Below, piece after piece: positions 17,957-26,147 of a stretch of DNA of 45,285 bases. A model generated the notes under the pieces. The model had not been told where the DNA came from, did not search any database, and saw nothing but the letters and a program-made list of their open reading frames with translations. The stretch lies in NCBI GenBank assembly GCA_016222905.1, contig JACRPZ010000032.1, positions 1-45,285 of the forward strand. The letters run 5' to 3'. The position numbers and the translations under genes are program-made. The number at the start of each line of letters is the position of its first letter. The first letter of the stretch is position 1. The stretch comes from Nitrospirota bacterium (GTDB lineage: Bacteria; Nitrospirota; Thermodesulfovibrionia; UBA6902).

Positions 17957-19666
17957 TTAGTCTCCGAAAGTTACCCTTAACACTTCTTCGACAGATGTAA
18001 CCCCTTCTTTCAGCTTTACAAGTCCGCTCATACGCAGAGTTCTCATGCCAAGCCTTACGGCCGAGTTCTTTATTTCGGCAGCAGAAGCGCCTTCAAGGAT
18101 TAATTCTTTTATCTCTTCTTTTACAGGCATTACCTCATAAAGCGCGATTCTTCCCTTGTAGCCGGTGTCATTACACGTGCTGCATCCTTTGCCTTTAAAG
18201 CATCTGATCGTCTTTGCCTCTTCAGGTGAAAAGCCGATCTTTACAAGAGCCGGGACCGGAATATCCTCTTCTTCCTTGCATTTCTCACAGACTTTCCTGC
18301 ACAGTCTTTGCGCTAATATAAGCAGGACAGACGCGGAGACAAGAAAGGGCTCAACGCCCATATTCAGCAACCTTGAAATAGTGCTCGGGGCATCGTTAGT
18401 GTGGAGGGTGCTGAGAACGAGATGTCCTGTCAGAGCGGCTTTGACAGCGATCTCCGCTGTCTCAAAGTCTCTGATCTCACCCACCATAATTATATCAGGG
18501 TCCTGCCTCAGAAATGATCTGAGAGCAGCGGCAAAAGTAAGCCCTATCTCTTCTTTGACATGCACCTGGTTTATTCCATGAAGATTGTACTCCACCGGGT
18601 CTTCAACAGTCATGATATTTACGTCAATGTTGTTAATGGTGCTCAGGGCTGAGTAGAGTGTGGTAGTTTTGCCGCTTCCGGTTGGTCCGGTTACCAACAC
18701 CATGCCATAAGGTGAAGTGATCGCCTCGTTAAAATTTTCTAAAGCCTTTTCTTCAAAGCCCAGTTGCGTTAGATCAAGATTTAAATTGCTCCTGTCGAGG
18801 ATTCTCATAACGATCTTTTCACCAAAAAGCGTAGGAAGAGTTGATACACGAAGGTCAACAGGCTTCCCTCTTATTTTTAATTTGATCCTGCCGTCTTGAG
18901 GAAGCCTTCTCTCAGCAATGTCAAGCTCTGCCATGATCTTTAATCGGGATGAGAGCGCGGCCTTCAGCTTTGGCGGAGGCTGCATGATATCATAAAGCAT
19001 ACCGTCTATTCTGTAGCGAACACGAAAGTTTTTTTCATATGGTTCAATGTGAATATCACTGCTGCCCCTGTCTATAGCTTCGCTTAATATCGCATTAACG
19101 AGCTTAACTACGGGGGCATTTTCTGCGCCCTCCTTGAGCACGCTTATATCTACATCTTCATCAGCCTCATGTATGAGGTCCAGACTGGCGCCATCTATCC
19201 CCATATTTTTGATGCTGTCCATTGCTGTTTGAAGGGCATCGGATTCTCCATAATGTTGATTTATGGCGTTTTTTATGGCAGATTCAGATGCGACGACCGG
19301 CTCAACATTGTAACCGGTCATAAACTTTATATCATCAATGGCAAAGACATTGGAAGGGTCAGACATTGCTATAGTTATTGTGGCTCCAACCTTTGCAACA
19401 GGAAATATATGATACTTAAGCGCCACATCATGCGGAATAAACTTGATAATTGCAGGATCAATGCTGTAATCAGAGAGCTTAATCGCAGGCGCGTCATACT
19501 GCTGGCTGAGAAATGTAACTAACTGGTCCTCATTAATGATACCCAAACTAATGAGAGTGGAGCCGAGACGGCCGCCGCTTCTTGCCTGCTCTTCAAGACC
19601 CTTCTTCAACTGGTCTTCAGAAATCATGTTTTTACTTAGCAGTAACTGCCCTAATTTAGCCGCCAT
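17957..19666 (-). CDS. pilB: type IV pilus assembly ATPase PilB
   Basis: 569 residues. A GspE/PilB N-terminal domain covers residues 1-150 (KLGQLLLSKNMISEDQL). The ATPase has SSDIHIEPYEKNFRVRYRIDG, Walker A GPTGSGKTT (about residue 325), VEDPVEYNL, Walker B MVGEIRD and LVLSTLHTNDA. The Zn-binding four-cysteine loop is CRKVCEKC followed by C..GCSTC. This is the pilus extension motor. It is first in the pilB-T-C-S-R run. A TTGACT/TAAATT promoter ends seven bases before the ATG and no Shine-Dalgarno is visible, so a leaderless mRNA is possible. Confidence 0.97.
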   Translation of the reverse strand: MAAKLGQLLLSKNMISEDQLKKGLEEQARSGGRLGSTLISLGIINEDQLVTFLSQQYDAPAIKLSDYSIDPAIIKFIPHDVALKYHIFPVAKVGATITIAMSDPSNVFAIDDIKFMTGYNVEPVVASESAIKNAINQHYGESDALQTAMDSIKNMGIDGASLDLIHEADEDVDISVLKEGAENAPVVKLVNAILSEAIDRGSSDIHIEPYEKNFRVRYRIDGMLYDIMQPPPKLKAALSSRLKIMAELDIAERRLPQDGRIKLKIRGKPVDLRVSTLPTLFGEKIVMRILDRSNLNLDLTQLGFEEKALENFNEAITSPYGMVLVTGPTGSGKTTTLYSALSTINNIDVNIMTVEDPVEYNLHGINQVHVKEEIGLTFAAALRSFLRQDPDIIMVGEIRDFETAEIAVKAALTGHLVLSTLHTNDAPSTISRLLNMGVEPFLVSASVLLILAQRLCRKVCEKCKEEEDIPVPALVKIGFSPEEAKTIRCFKGKGCSTCNDTGYKGRIALYEVMPVKEEIKELILEGASAAEIKNSAVRLGMRTLRMSGLVKLKEGVTSVEEVLRVTFGD

Positions 19667-19673
19667 AGCTTAA

Positions 19674-19702
19674 AATTTATCTGAAATCACACTAAAAGTC
19701 AA
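19674..19702 (-). promoter_or_regulatory. sigma70-like promoter of the pilB operon
   Basis: On the minus strand TTGACT (19702-19697), a 17-base spacer, then TAAATT (19679-19674). The predicted start of transcription falls at or next to the pilB ATG at 19666. Confidence 0.55.
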
Positions 19703-19731
19703 TGATTGTTATCACGATTGATTCTCTTTTA

Positions 19732-19816
19732 TGGTGCGAGGGGGGGGAGTTGAACCCCCACGGTTTTACCCACTGGATCCTAAGTCCAGCGCGTCTGCCA
19801 GTTCCGCCACTCTCGC
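19732..19816 (-). tRNA. tRNA-Leu (anticodon TAG)
   Basis: 85 bases with CCA encoded. The acceptor 5' strand GCGAGAG pairs with CCCTCGC (one A-C mismatch). The anticodon arm reads CTGGA-CTTAGGA-TCCAG with anticodon TAG. A long class II variable arm (GTGGGTAAAACC region) and the T-arm GGGGG-TTCAACT-CCCCC are present. No integrase or att duplication flanks it. Confidence 0.95.
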
Positions 19817-20010
19817 TGCGAGTAAATAATAATAGATATCTACACCTCCGGTCAAATGCACATTCCCCTTCGCTCTACAGACGTTCGAAACCAACTGCTG
19901 CTTGGCTGGTTTAACTGCCGCATTAAGATGATATTTGAGGCAGGATGTCAATCGTAGTCCGCTTTTGATATTCGATCGTGCAGTTATTTACATTTATAAG
20001 CGCTGAAAGG

Positions 20011-20955
20011 TCACATGAAATATCCGATAATATACTGACCGGCGATGAAGAGGATGCAGCCTGCCAGTATCCACTTGATTATCTTTGCAGGGATAAATTT
20101 TTGCAGCCTTGCCCCGCAGTACATGCCGGCAAAACCACCTATGCCGAATAGGAACCCTAAAGCCCAGTCAGGGGCTACAGTCATTTTGGGATAAAGAGGG
20201 GCTATGAGCTGGTAGAACAGCACGCCTGCAACAGAAGTTACGAAAGTTCCCATTAATGCCGCGCCTGCCACAGTATAGACCGGGAGCCTGAAAAAGCTTA
20301 CGAAGAAAGGGGCGATAATAGCGCCGCCTCCAATGCCGTAAACCCCTCCGATAATCCCGACAATAAAACTGAGGGCCATTATGCCGGGAGCGCTTACATC
20401 AAACTCTTCTCCATAAAATTCATAGGCGATGCGGGAGAGATTGAATTTTTTTACAACAACCCTTGGCAATTGCCTCTCCTGCCCTTGGTTTGATCCGTAT
20501 TCTCTTGCCAGTTTCTGAAATTGTTCTTCAGCGGAAGGTTTATTCTTCTCACTTTTCTTTTTTATCAATAGATCTTTCAGCAGCCTGCCACCTATATACA
20601 GCAGAACCAAACCGGCAAACATTTTAAAGTTTTTTGGATTAGGGAGATACTGAATACGAAGAAAAGCTCCGATTAGAACACCGGGCAATGTCCCGATGAT
20701 AACAACCCAGGTAAGAGGCCATACCATTCGGCCTTCTTTAATGTAGCGATATACTCCGCTTGGTATTGCGACTATATTGAAAAGCTGGTTTGTGGAGCTG
20801 ACCGCCGGAGTGTTAAAACCGAGCACACTCACCTGAAAAGGGAGCAGCAGAAATGCGCCTGATACGCCGCCCATTGACGTGAAGAAAGAGATTATGAAAG
20901 CTGTTACAGGCGGTATAAACGGGTTTACTTCAATGCCTGCAACCGGAAAATTCAT
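20011..20955 (-). CDS. TauE/SafE family sulfite/anion exporter-like permease
   Basis: 314 residues, about eight membrane helices in two homologous halves. The hallmark glycine-rich turns are present in each half: SMGGVSGAFLLLPFQVSVLGFNTPAVSSTNQLFN near the N-terminus and GGVYGIGGGAIIAPFFVSFFRLPVYTVAGAALMGTF in the second. A charged cytoplasmic loop (about 135-185) joins them. Family members export sulfite, sulfoacetate or other organosulfur anions; the substrate here is unknown. It stands between tRNA-Leu and selA, apparently a single gene. Confidence 0.85.
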   Translation of the reverse strand: MNFPVAGIEVNPFIPPVTAFIISFFTSMGGVSGAFLLLPFQVSVLGFNTPAVSSTNQLFNIVAIPSGVYRYIKEGRMVWPLTWVVIIGTLPGVLIGAFLRIQYLPNPKNFKMFAGLVLLYIGGRLLKDLLIKKKSEKNKPSAEEQFQKLAREYGSNQGQERQLPRVVVKKFNLSRIAYEFYGEEFDVSAPGIMALSFIVGIIGGVYGIGGGAIIAPFFVSFFRLPVYTVAGAALMGTFVTSVAGVLFYQLIAPLYPKMTVAPDWALGFLFGIGGFAGMYCGARLQKFIPAKIIKWILAGCILFIAGQYIIGYFM

Positions 20956-21008
20956 TCCATTTCCTTTGCTAAAATATTTTACGAGAGGCTCTTGTCAGGG
21001 TATTCGTA

Positions 21009-22418
21009 TCAATTTAAGAAAAAGGGTTCAGTTAACGCCGTCCTAACACAAAACTCCAATTCTTTTATCTCTCTCTCCTGCACAGTTCGCGCGTCAATGA
21101 GGAGAGCGTTATCTTTAATCCTTGCTATTACGGCGGGTTCTCCGAGCCTCAATCTCTTCTCTAATTCATTGACTGAGATATTATTCGGTTTGATCGTCAC
21201 TGCAAAGGTTGGAAAGTTAATTTCGGGAAGAGAACCGCCGCCTGCCTGCGATTCATCAGGCACAATCGATAAATCCGCCTTAGCGGAAATATCTTTCAAT
21301 GCCCTGAAGATCCTCCCTGCCCTCTTTTTTATAACCTCAACAGGCTCTGTCATCATCCTTAGTGTCGGTATCTCGCTGAGCGCCTTCTCCTCATCAAGAT
21401 ACTGCATAAAGGTCGCCTCAAGAGACGCGAGCGTCATCTTGTCTATCCTCAGCGCCCTGAGCAGCGGGTTCTTCTGTATCTTCTGAATGAATTTTTCTTT
21501 TCCTATGATGATGCCTGCCTGCGGGCCGCCCAAGAGCTTGTCTCCGCTGAATGTGACGATATCAGCGCCGGTCTTTACAACTTCCTGAACCGTAGGCTCT
21601 CCCTGCACGCCGTATCTCTTCAGGTCAATCATGCACCCGCTGCCGAGGTCAGCCGCAACCGGTATCCTGTACTCCTTCCCGATTGCAGCCAGTTTCTCTA
21701 TCGCCACTTCTTCGGTAAATCCTATCACCCTGTAATTGCTTTGATGTACCTTGAGCAACATCGCCGTGCTTCCGCATAATGCGTTCTCATAATCATGCAG
21801 ATGGGTCTTGTTCGTAGTACCGACCTCTCTTAATATCGCGCCGCTCGCCTTCATCACTTCGGGGATCCTGAAAGAGCCCCCTATCTCAACAAGCTCGCCA
21901 CGCGATACGATAACCTCCTTGCCCTTTGCGAATGTGTCGAGACAGATAAGAACAGCGGCGGCGTTATTGTTTACGACAACCGCGTCTTCCGCGCCTGTCA
22001 GCTCTTTGATGATCTCCTTTATGTTTGAATACCTTTTGCCCCTCTTGCCTGCGGCTATCTCATATTCAAGGTTTGAATAGCTCCGCGCTGTAGTTATCAC
22101 GTGCTCTATCGCCTTGTAGGAAAGAATCGACCTGCCGAGGTTTGTATGGATGACAACGCCTGTGGCATTAATTACAGGCTTAAGCCTGTAGGATGAGAGC
22201 CGCCTGATGGCCTTCTCTATATTGCTTGAGAGAATATCCATTGAGACATACGGCGTCAGGCCGCTTAATATCTCTTTTCGCTTTTCGTCAAGGACCATCC
22301 TGACGGCTTTAAGCACGGACTTCCTCGGATAAGACGAAAGCCATTGCAAGCCGTAAGGGCTCTTGAGGAATTCATCAACGGAAGGTATATTTGAGAGCAT
22401 CTCCTGCTTTTCCTGCAT
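21009..22418 (-). CDS. selA: L-seryl-tRNA(Sec) selenium transferase SelA
   Basis: PLP enzyme converting Ser-tRNA(Sec) to Sec-tRNA(Sec) with selenophosphate. About 469 residues from the ATG at 22418, which places the family start LSNIPSVDEFL correctly; the frame stays open to an ATG at 22472 that adds 18 residues. Motifs: INATGVVIHTNLGRS, AVVVNNNAAAVLI, SRGELVEIGGSFRIPEVM, ADLGSGCMIDL and the PLP-lysine segment TFSGDKLLGGPQAGIIIG (Lys about 293). Its presence implies that the organism makes selenoproteins; selB, selC or selD are not in the window. Confidence 0.96.
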   Translation of the reverse strand: MQEKQEMLSNIPSVDEFLKSPYGLQWLSSYPRKSVLKAVRMVLDEKRKEILSGLTPYVSMDILSSNIEKAIRRLSSYRLKPVINATGVVIHTNLGRSILSYKAIEHVITTARSYSNLEYEIAAGKRGKRYSNIKEIIKELTGAEDAVVVNNNAAAVLICLDTFAKGKEVIVSRGELVEIGGSFRIPEVMKASGAILREVGTTNKTHLHDYENALCGSTAMLLKVHQSNYRVIGFTEEVAIEKLAAIGKEYRIPVAADLGSGCMIDLKRYGVQGEPTVQEVVKTGADIVTFSGDKLLGGPQAGIIIGKEKFIQKIQKNPLLRALRIDKMTLASLEATFMQYLDEEKALSEIPTLRMMTEPVEVIKKRAGRIFRALKDISAKADLSIVPDESQAGGGSLPEINFPTFAVTIKPNNISVNELEKRLRLGEPAVIARIKDNALLIDARTVQEREIKELEFCVRTALTEPFFLN

Positions 22419-22518
22419 CAGCTTTTTTAGCACAAGGGATACAGTATGGTCAAGGTTTATGATGCAAATCATACCACTTGAAATAATTTTATGTCATAAT
22501 TAAATCAAGGAGGAGATA

Positions 22519-22767
22519 ATGTTCAAGAGCACTTGTCCGGGAAGCGCCGAGATAAAACAGCCGAAGCCTGAAGAGATTACATGCCGCAATTGCGGGAAGG
22601 GTGTCGAGATATGGAGTGATGAGACCGAAGCCAAGTGTAAAAAATGCGGTCAGATCAACTCCCGCATACTTGGGCCTTCATGCATTGACTGGTGCGCGTT
22701 CGCAAAAGAGTGCATAGGCGAAGAGAAGTTTAAGCGTTTAAAGTCAGGGAAGAGCGGTAAAAACTGA
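22519..22767 (+). CDS. small zinc-ribbon protein
   Basis: 82 residues with a rubredoxin-like ribbon CRNCGKG, then CKKCGQ (residues about 22-45), followed by a second Cys pair in PSCIDWCAFAKEC and a basic Lys/Ser/Gly tail. Small proteins of this type are widespread in anaerobes and uncharacterised. A good AAGGAGGAG precedes the ATG. It is divergent from selA with a 100-base intergenic and convergent with pth. Metal binding is inferred from the cysteines. Confidence 0.75.
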   Translation: MFKSTCPGSAEIKQPKPEEITCRNCGKGVEIWSDETEAKCKKCGQINSRILGPSCIDWCAFAKECIGEEKFKRLKSGKSGKN

Positions 22768-22770
22768 ATC

Positions 22771-23328
22771 TCAATCCCTGTGAAATTCATTCTGGGCAGA
22801 GGATAGCCCCTTGCTGATAACGGCTATTACAGCGTTTACAGCGGTATCAACACTCTCTTTTACCATCTTTGCGTCAGCTTTGGGAAACCTGGTAAGCACA
22901 TAAACTTCAGGAGGTAGCCTTTTTGAGCGGCCTATGCCGACTCTTAATCTTAGAAAATCCTTCGTACCAAGCATCTCTATTATTGACTCAACTCCTCTGT
23001 GGCCTCCTGATGAGCCGCTCTTCTTTATCCTTATAATGCCGGGCTCCAGATCAAGTTCATCATGAATAACAATCAGATTGCCGGTATCCTCGTGTCCCTT
23101 AAGCGCCTCTCTTACAGCCATGCCGCTTCTGTTCATAAAAGTAAGGGGCTTTATCAGGAGAACTTCTTTCTCCTCCATAAAGCCCCTTCCATATTCAAAG
23201 TTTCTTCTCTTCTGCTTTAGCGGAATAGAGAATCTATCCGATAAAGCATTTATGACCATAAAACCTATATTGTGTCTTGTCGTTACATAAGCTTCTCCGG
23301 GATTGCCGAGGCCGACCACAAGCCACAT
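22771..23328 (-). CDS. pth: peptidyl-tRNA hydrolase
   Basis: Releases tRNA from drop-off peptidyl-tRNA. 185 residues, typical length. N-terminal WLVVGLGNPGEAYVTTRHNIGFM carries N9 and catalytic H19. It continues LIKPLTFMNRSG, LIVIHDELDLEPGIIRIKKSGSSGGHRGV (catalytic-region Asp) and FLRLRVGIGR. It follows rplY by nine bases, the common rplY-pth pairing. Confidence 0.96.
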   Translation of the reverse strand: MWLVVGLGNPGEAYVTTRHNIGFMVINALSDRFSIPLKQKRRNFEYGRGFMEEKEVLLIKPLTFMNRSGMAVREALKGHEDTGNLIVIHDELDLEPGIIRIKKSGSSGGHRGVESIIEMLGTKDFLRLRVGIGRSKRLPPEVYVLTRFPKADAKMVKESVDTAVNAVIAVISKGLSSAQNEFHRD

Positions 23329-23337
23329 AATTAATAG

Positions 23338-24018
23338 CTACTTTCCCTTCTCTTTTTTGGGTTCTTCCTTCGACCCTTCTTCCTTGGCCTTTGCCTTTAG
23401 AACCTCGGGCTCGGCAGCCACTGCCTCAGCAGCCACAGCAGGAGCCTCTTCTACTCTTGGCGCTGTAACATTCATTATAACCATTTGAGGGTTAGTTACG
23501 ATCCTGATTCCCTCTATCGGTTTTATATCGCTAACATGAAGGGAATGCCCTATCTCTACAGATCCCGCGTCAATCTCGATAGCTTCAGGTATCTGGGTCG
23601 GGAGACATTCTATCTCGATCTCTCTAAGGTGATGCTCCATAATCCCGCCTGTCTTGATGCTTACCGGCTCCTTTGTGATAACTATAGGTATTGAGATCTT
23701 TATCTTCTCCTTGAGGGATATCTCCATAAAATCAACATGGAGAAGTTCGGTTGATACAGGGTCCTTTTGATACTCCTTGATAAGCGCGGGATGCTCCGCT
23801 GGTTTTCCGCCGTCCTTGCTGAACTCAATGTTCAGAATAGCGTGCTCTCCGACACCTGATGTTATTAACTTAACTATTTCCTTCCTGTGAAATTTAATAG
23901 GAGTGGATTTTCCGCCTGCATAAATTACGGCAGGCAGCATGCCCTGACGTCTCAGGCTTCTTGCTCCGCCTTTTCCTATTTCAGTTCTCTGTTCTGCTTT
24001 CAGTAAAATCTTTTTCAT
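23338..24018 (-). CDS. rplY: 50S ribosomal protein L25 (CTC/TL5 form)
   Basis: 226 residues: an N-terminal L25 5S-rRNA-binding domain (residues 1-95, with EIGKGGARSLRRQGMLPAVIYAGG) fused to the CTC-type C-terminal beta domain (100-190). An Ala/Glu/Lys-rich disordered tail completes it. The tail length varies in the family and is long here. It sits between prs and pth, a conserved order. Confidence 0.95.
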   Translation of the reverse strand: MKKILLKAEQRTEIGKGGARSLRRQGMLPAVIYAGGKSTPIKFHRKEIVKLITSGVGEHAILNIEFSKDGGKPAEHPALIKEYQKDPVSTELLHVDFMEISLKEKIKISIPIVITKEPVSIKTGGIMEHHLREIEIECLPTQIPEAIEIDAGSVEIGHSLHVSDIKPIEGIRIVTNPQMVIMNVTAPRVEEAPAVAAEAVAAEPEVLKAKAKEEGSKEEPKKEKGK

Positions 24019-24052
24019 TTTTTTTAAACCTCCGTTGCGCTTTCTTCCCTTA

Positions 24053-24994
24053 TTAATTAAATAGTGAAGTGACTGATGATTCCTCGTGTATCCTCTTTAT
24101 TGCCTCTCCAAGCAGCGGCGCTATTGACAGCACAGTCAGCTTTTTGCATTTTTTCTGTTTGCTGTCCATAGGTATAGTATTTGTCGTAATTACCTCTTCA
24201 AGTTCAGATTCATTGATTCTTTCAATCGCCGGGCCTGACAGTACAGCATGAGTACAGGCGGCGATAACGCGTTTTGCCCCGTTCTTCTTTATTGCCGAGA
24301 CCGCCTGAGTTATGGTCCCAGCTGTGTCTATCATATCATCTATCAGGATCGCGTCCTTCCCGCTGACATCGCCTATGACATGCATTACTTCAGATACATT
24401 AGCCTTCTCCCTGCGCTTGTCAATAATCGCCAATGAAGCATTCAGCCTCTTTGCAAAAGCCCTTGCCCTTTCAACTCCTCCGGCATCAGGCGATACAATG
24501 ACGGTATCATTGGAATACTTCTTCTTTATATATTCAGCGACTACCGGAGATGCGTAAAGATGGTCTACCGGCATATCAAAAAATCCCTGGATCTGTCCCG
24601 CATGCAGATCTACTGTAAGCACCCTGTCCGTTCCGCTTACTGTTATCAAGTCAGCCATCAGCTTGGCGGAGATCGGCACCCTCGGCAGTACTTTTCTGTC
24701 CTGTCTCGCGTATCCGTAATACGGGATCACAGTGGTAATCCTGCCGACTGACGCCCTTTTGAAGGCGTCCAGCATCAAAAAGAGCTCGATAAGATTCTTA
24801 TTAACAGGATCGCAGGTGGATTGCACCAGAAAGACATCTGCGCCTCTTACGTTTTCGTTTATCTGCACCATTATTTCGCTGTCACTGAATGTTGAAACCG
24901 TAATATCTCCAATAGGAACCTCCAGATAATCAGCTATCTCGTTTGCAAGTCCTTTATTGGCATTGCCTGAAAACAGTTTAATTCCTTCCGGCAT
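24053..24994 (-). CDS. prs: ribose-phosphate pyrophosphokinase
   Basis: Makes PRPP from ribose 5-phosphate and ATP. 313 residues, class I. Motifs: [43 protein letters not shown], the flexible loop [18 protein letters not shown] and the PRPP-binding [15 protein letters not shown] and [13 protein letters not shown]. It lies downstream of tRNA-Gln and ispE in one direction, a widespread arrangement. A dispersed repeat separates the tRNA from prs. Confidence 0.97.
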   Translation of the reverse strand: MPEGIKLFSGNANKGLANEIADYLEVPIGDITVSTFSDSEIMVQINENVRGADVFLVQSTCDPVNKNLIELFLMLDAFKRASVGRITTVIPYYGYARQDRKVLPRVPISAKLMADLITVSGTDRVLTVDLHAGQIQGFFDMPVDHLYASPVVAEYIKKKYSNDTVIVSPDAGGVERARAFAKRLNASLAIIDKRREKANVSEVMHVIGDVSGKDAILIDDMIDTAGTITQAVSAIKKNGAKRVIAACTHAVLSGPAIERINESELEEVITTNTIPMDSKQKKCKKLTVLSIAPLLGEAIKRIHEESSVTSLFN

Positions 24995-25017
24995 TTTACC
25001 CCCTTAAAGACAAATTC

Positions 25018-25122
25018 CTAAAAACGGCATTTAGCCACAGACTTACACAGACTATATATAGTTTTTTATTTTCTTCTGCCTTTGCTGCTTTGTGCCTTTG
25101 TCCCTGCTTAAAAGGTCTGTGT
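25018..25122. repeat. dispersed MITE-like repeat, copy B
   Basis: Second copy of the element at 4657-4760, about 85% identical by eye, here between tRNA-Gln and prs. The ends GCCACAGAC and GTCTGTG are inverted. It is non-coding. Confidence 0.78.
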
Positions 25123-25155
25123 TAGTATGTGACCAACTTCTTTTTATAGGATATA

Positions 25156-25231
25156 TGGCTGGGGCGGGAGGATTCGAACCCCCGTAATGCAGGGACCAAA
25201 ACCCTGTGACTTACCGCTTGTCGACGCCCCA
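25156..25231 (-). tRNA. tRNA-Gln (anticodon TTG)
   Basis: 76 bases with CCA encoded. The acceptor TGGGGCG pairs with CGCCCCA. The anticodon arm is CAGGG-TTTTGGT-CCCTG with anticodon TTG. The T-arm is CGGGG-GTTCGAAT-CCTCC. It lies 20 bases after ispE and is probably processed from the ispE-prs transcript. Confidence 0.95.
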
Positions 25232-25250
25232 ATTTACCCTCATTTCAGAA

Positions 25251-26147
25251 TCAGTCCGTTATCGTCTGGACAACTGCTCTCCAGTGATCAGTGAAAAAAA
25301 CTGCCGCTTCTTCAGCCTTCTCCAAAGATTCGAAAACCCCGAAGGCCGTGGAGCCGCTTCCGCTCATGAGAGCAAAAATCGAGCCTTTTTCGCGCAACTT
25401 CTCTTTTATCCCGGCAATGACAGGGAAACTCTTCAGGGTCACGGACTCCAGATCATTTGAAACAGCACCGGAATATCCGGCTATACTTGATATATCAGCT
25501 CTTTCAATACTCTGGATAAAATGCTCAATATTATTAACTTTATCAGCTTTTTTTGTCAACTCAGGCATACTGCCGGCTTCTTTACGGGAAACTGATAATT
25601 CTTTGTATGCCCATGCCGTTGAAATGGATATTGAGGGCTTTACCAGTAATATATGGAGCGGTTTTAAAGCCTTCTTCGGGGTTATCAGCTCTCCTCTGCC
25701 ATGCACAAGAGATATAGGACTAAAGAGGAAGAAAGACACATCAGAGCCGATCCTCTTTGCAGACTTACAAAGCTCTGCATTAGAAAGGTGCAATGACCAG
25801 AGTTTGTTCAATCCAAGAAGCGCAGCAGCAGCATCGCTGCTGCCTCCGCCAAGTCCCGCCCCCATAGGTATCTTTTTATCAATATGTATTGCAGCCCCAT
25901 CCTTAATGCCATATTTATCCTTTAAAATCAGGGCTGTTTTATAAACAATATTATCTTGAGGAGGTATCCCGCTTGTGCCTGAGATGGTTAAATCTTCTGA
26001 TGCAGCAAATGTAAGGGTGTCAAATAGGGTGACCTTCTGTATAAGGCTCCGGATTTCATGGAAACCGTCTCTTCGCAGTCCGACAACTCTCAGAAACCAG
26101 TTTATCTTTGCAGGCGCCTTTAAAGTGAAGGGCGATGAATCTTCCAT
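25251..26147 (-). CDS. ispE: 4-diphosphocytidyl-2-C-methyl-D-erythritol kinase
   Basis: GHMP kinase of the MEP isoprenoid pathway. 298 residues. Motifs: LKAPAKINWFLRVVGLRRDGFHEI (catalytic Lys and substrate region), the ATP loop KKIPMGAGLGGGSSDAAAALLGLNKLW and the C-terminal LMSGSGSTAFGVF. It meets the TPR gene at 26147 (ATG overlapping the TAA) and precedes tRNA-Gln by about 20 bases. Confidence 0.96.
   Translation of the reverse strand: MEDSSPFTLKAPAKINWFLRVVGLRRDGFHEIRSLIQKVTLFDTLTFAASEDLTISGTSGIPPQDNIVYKTALILKDKYGIKDGAAIHIDKKIPMGAGLGGGSSDAAAALLGLNKLWSLHLSNAELCKSAKRIGSDVSFFLFSPISLVHGRGELITPKKALKPLHILLVKPSISISTAWAYKELSVSRKEAGSMPELTKKADKVNNIEHFIQSIERADISSIAGYSGAVSNDLESVTLKSFPVIAGIKEKLREKGSIFALMSGSGSTAFGVFESLEKAEEAAVFFTDHWRAVVQTITD

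Noticed and set aside
19732-20010. Integration site or island at tRNA-Leu.
   Set aside because: No integrase and no duplicated tRNA 3' end; the following 194 bases hold nothing I recognise.
20992-21486. A 164-codon plus-strand frame opposite selA.
   Set aside because: Antisense shadow; Ser/Leu-rich low-information translation.
25291-25944. A 217-codon open frame on the plus strand opposite ispE.
   Set aside because: Shadow of the highly conserved ispE frame; no ribosome binding site and no family features.
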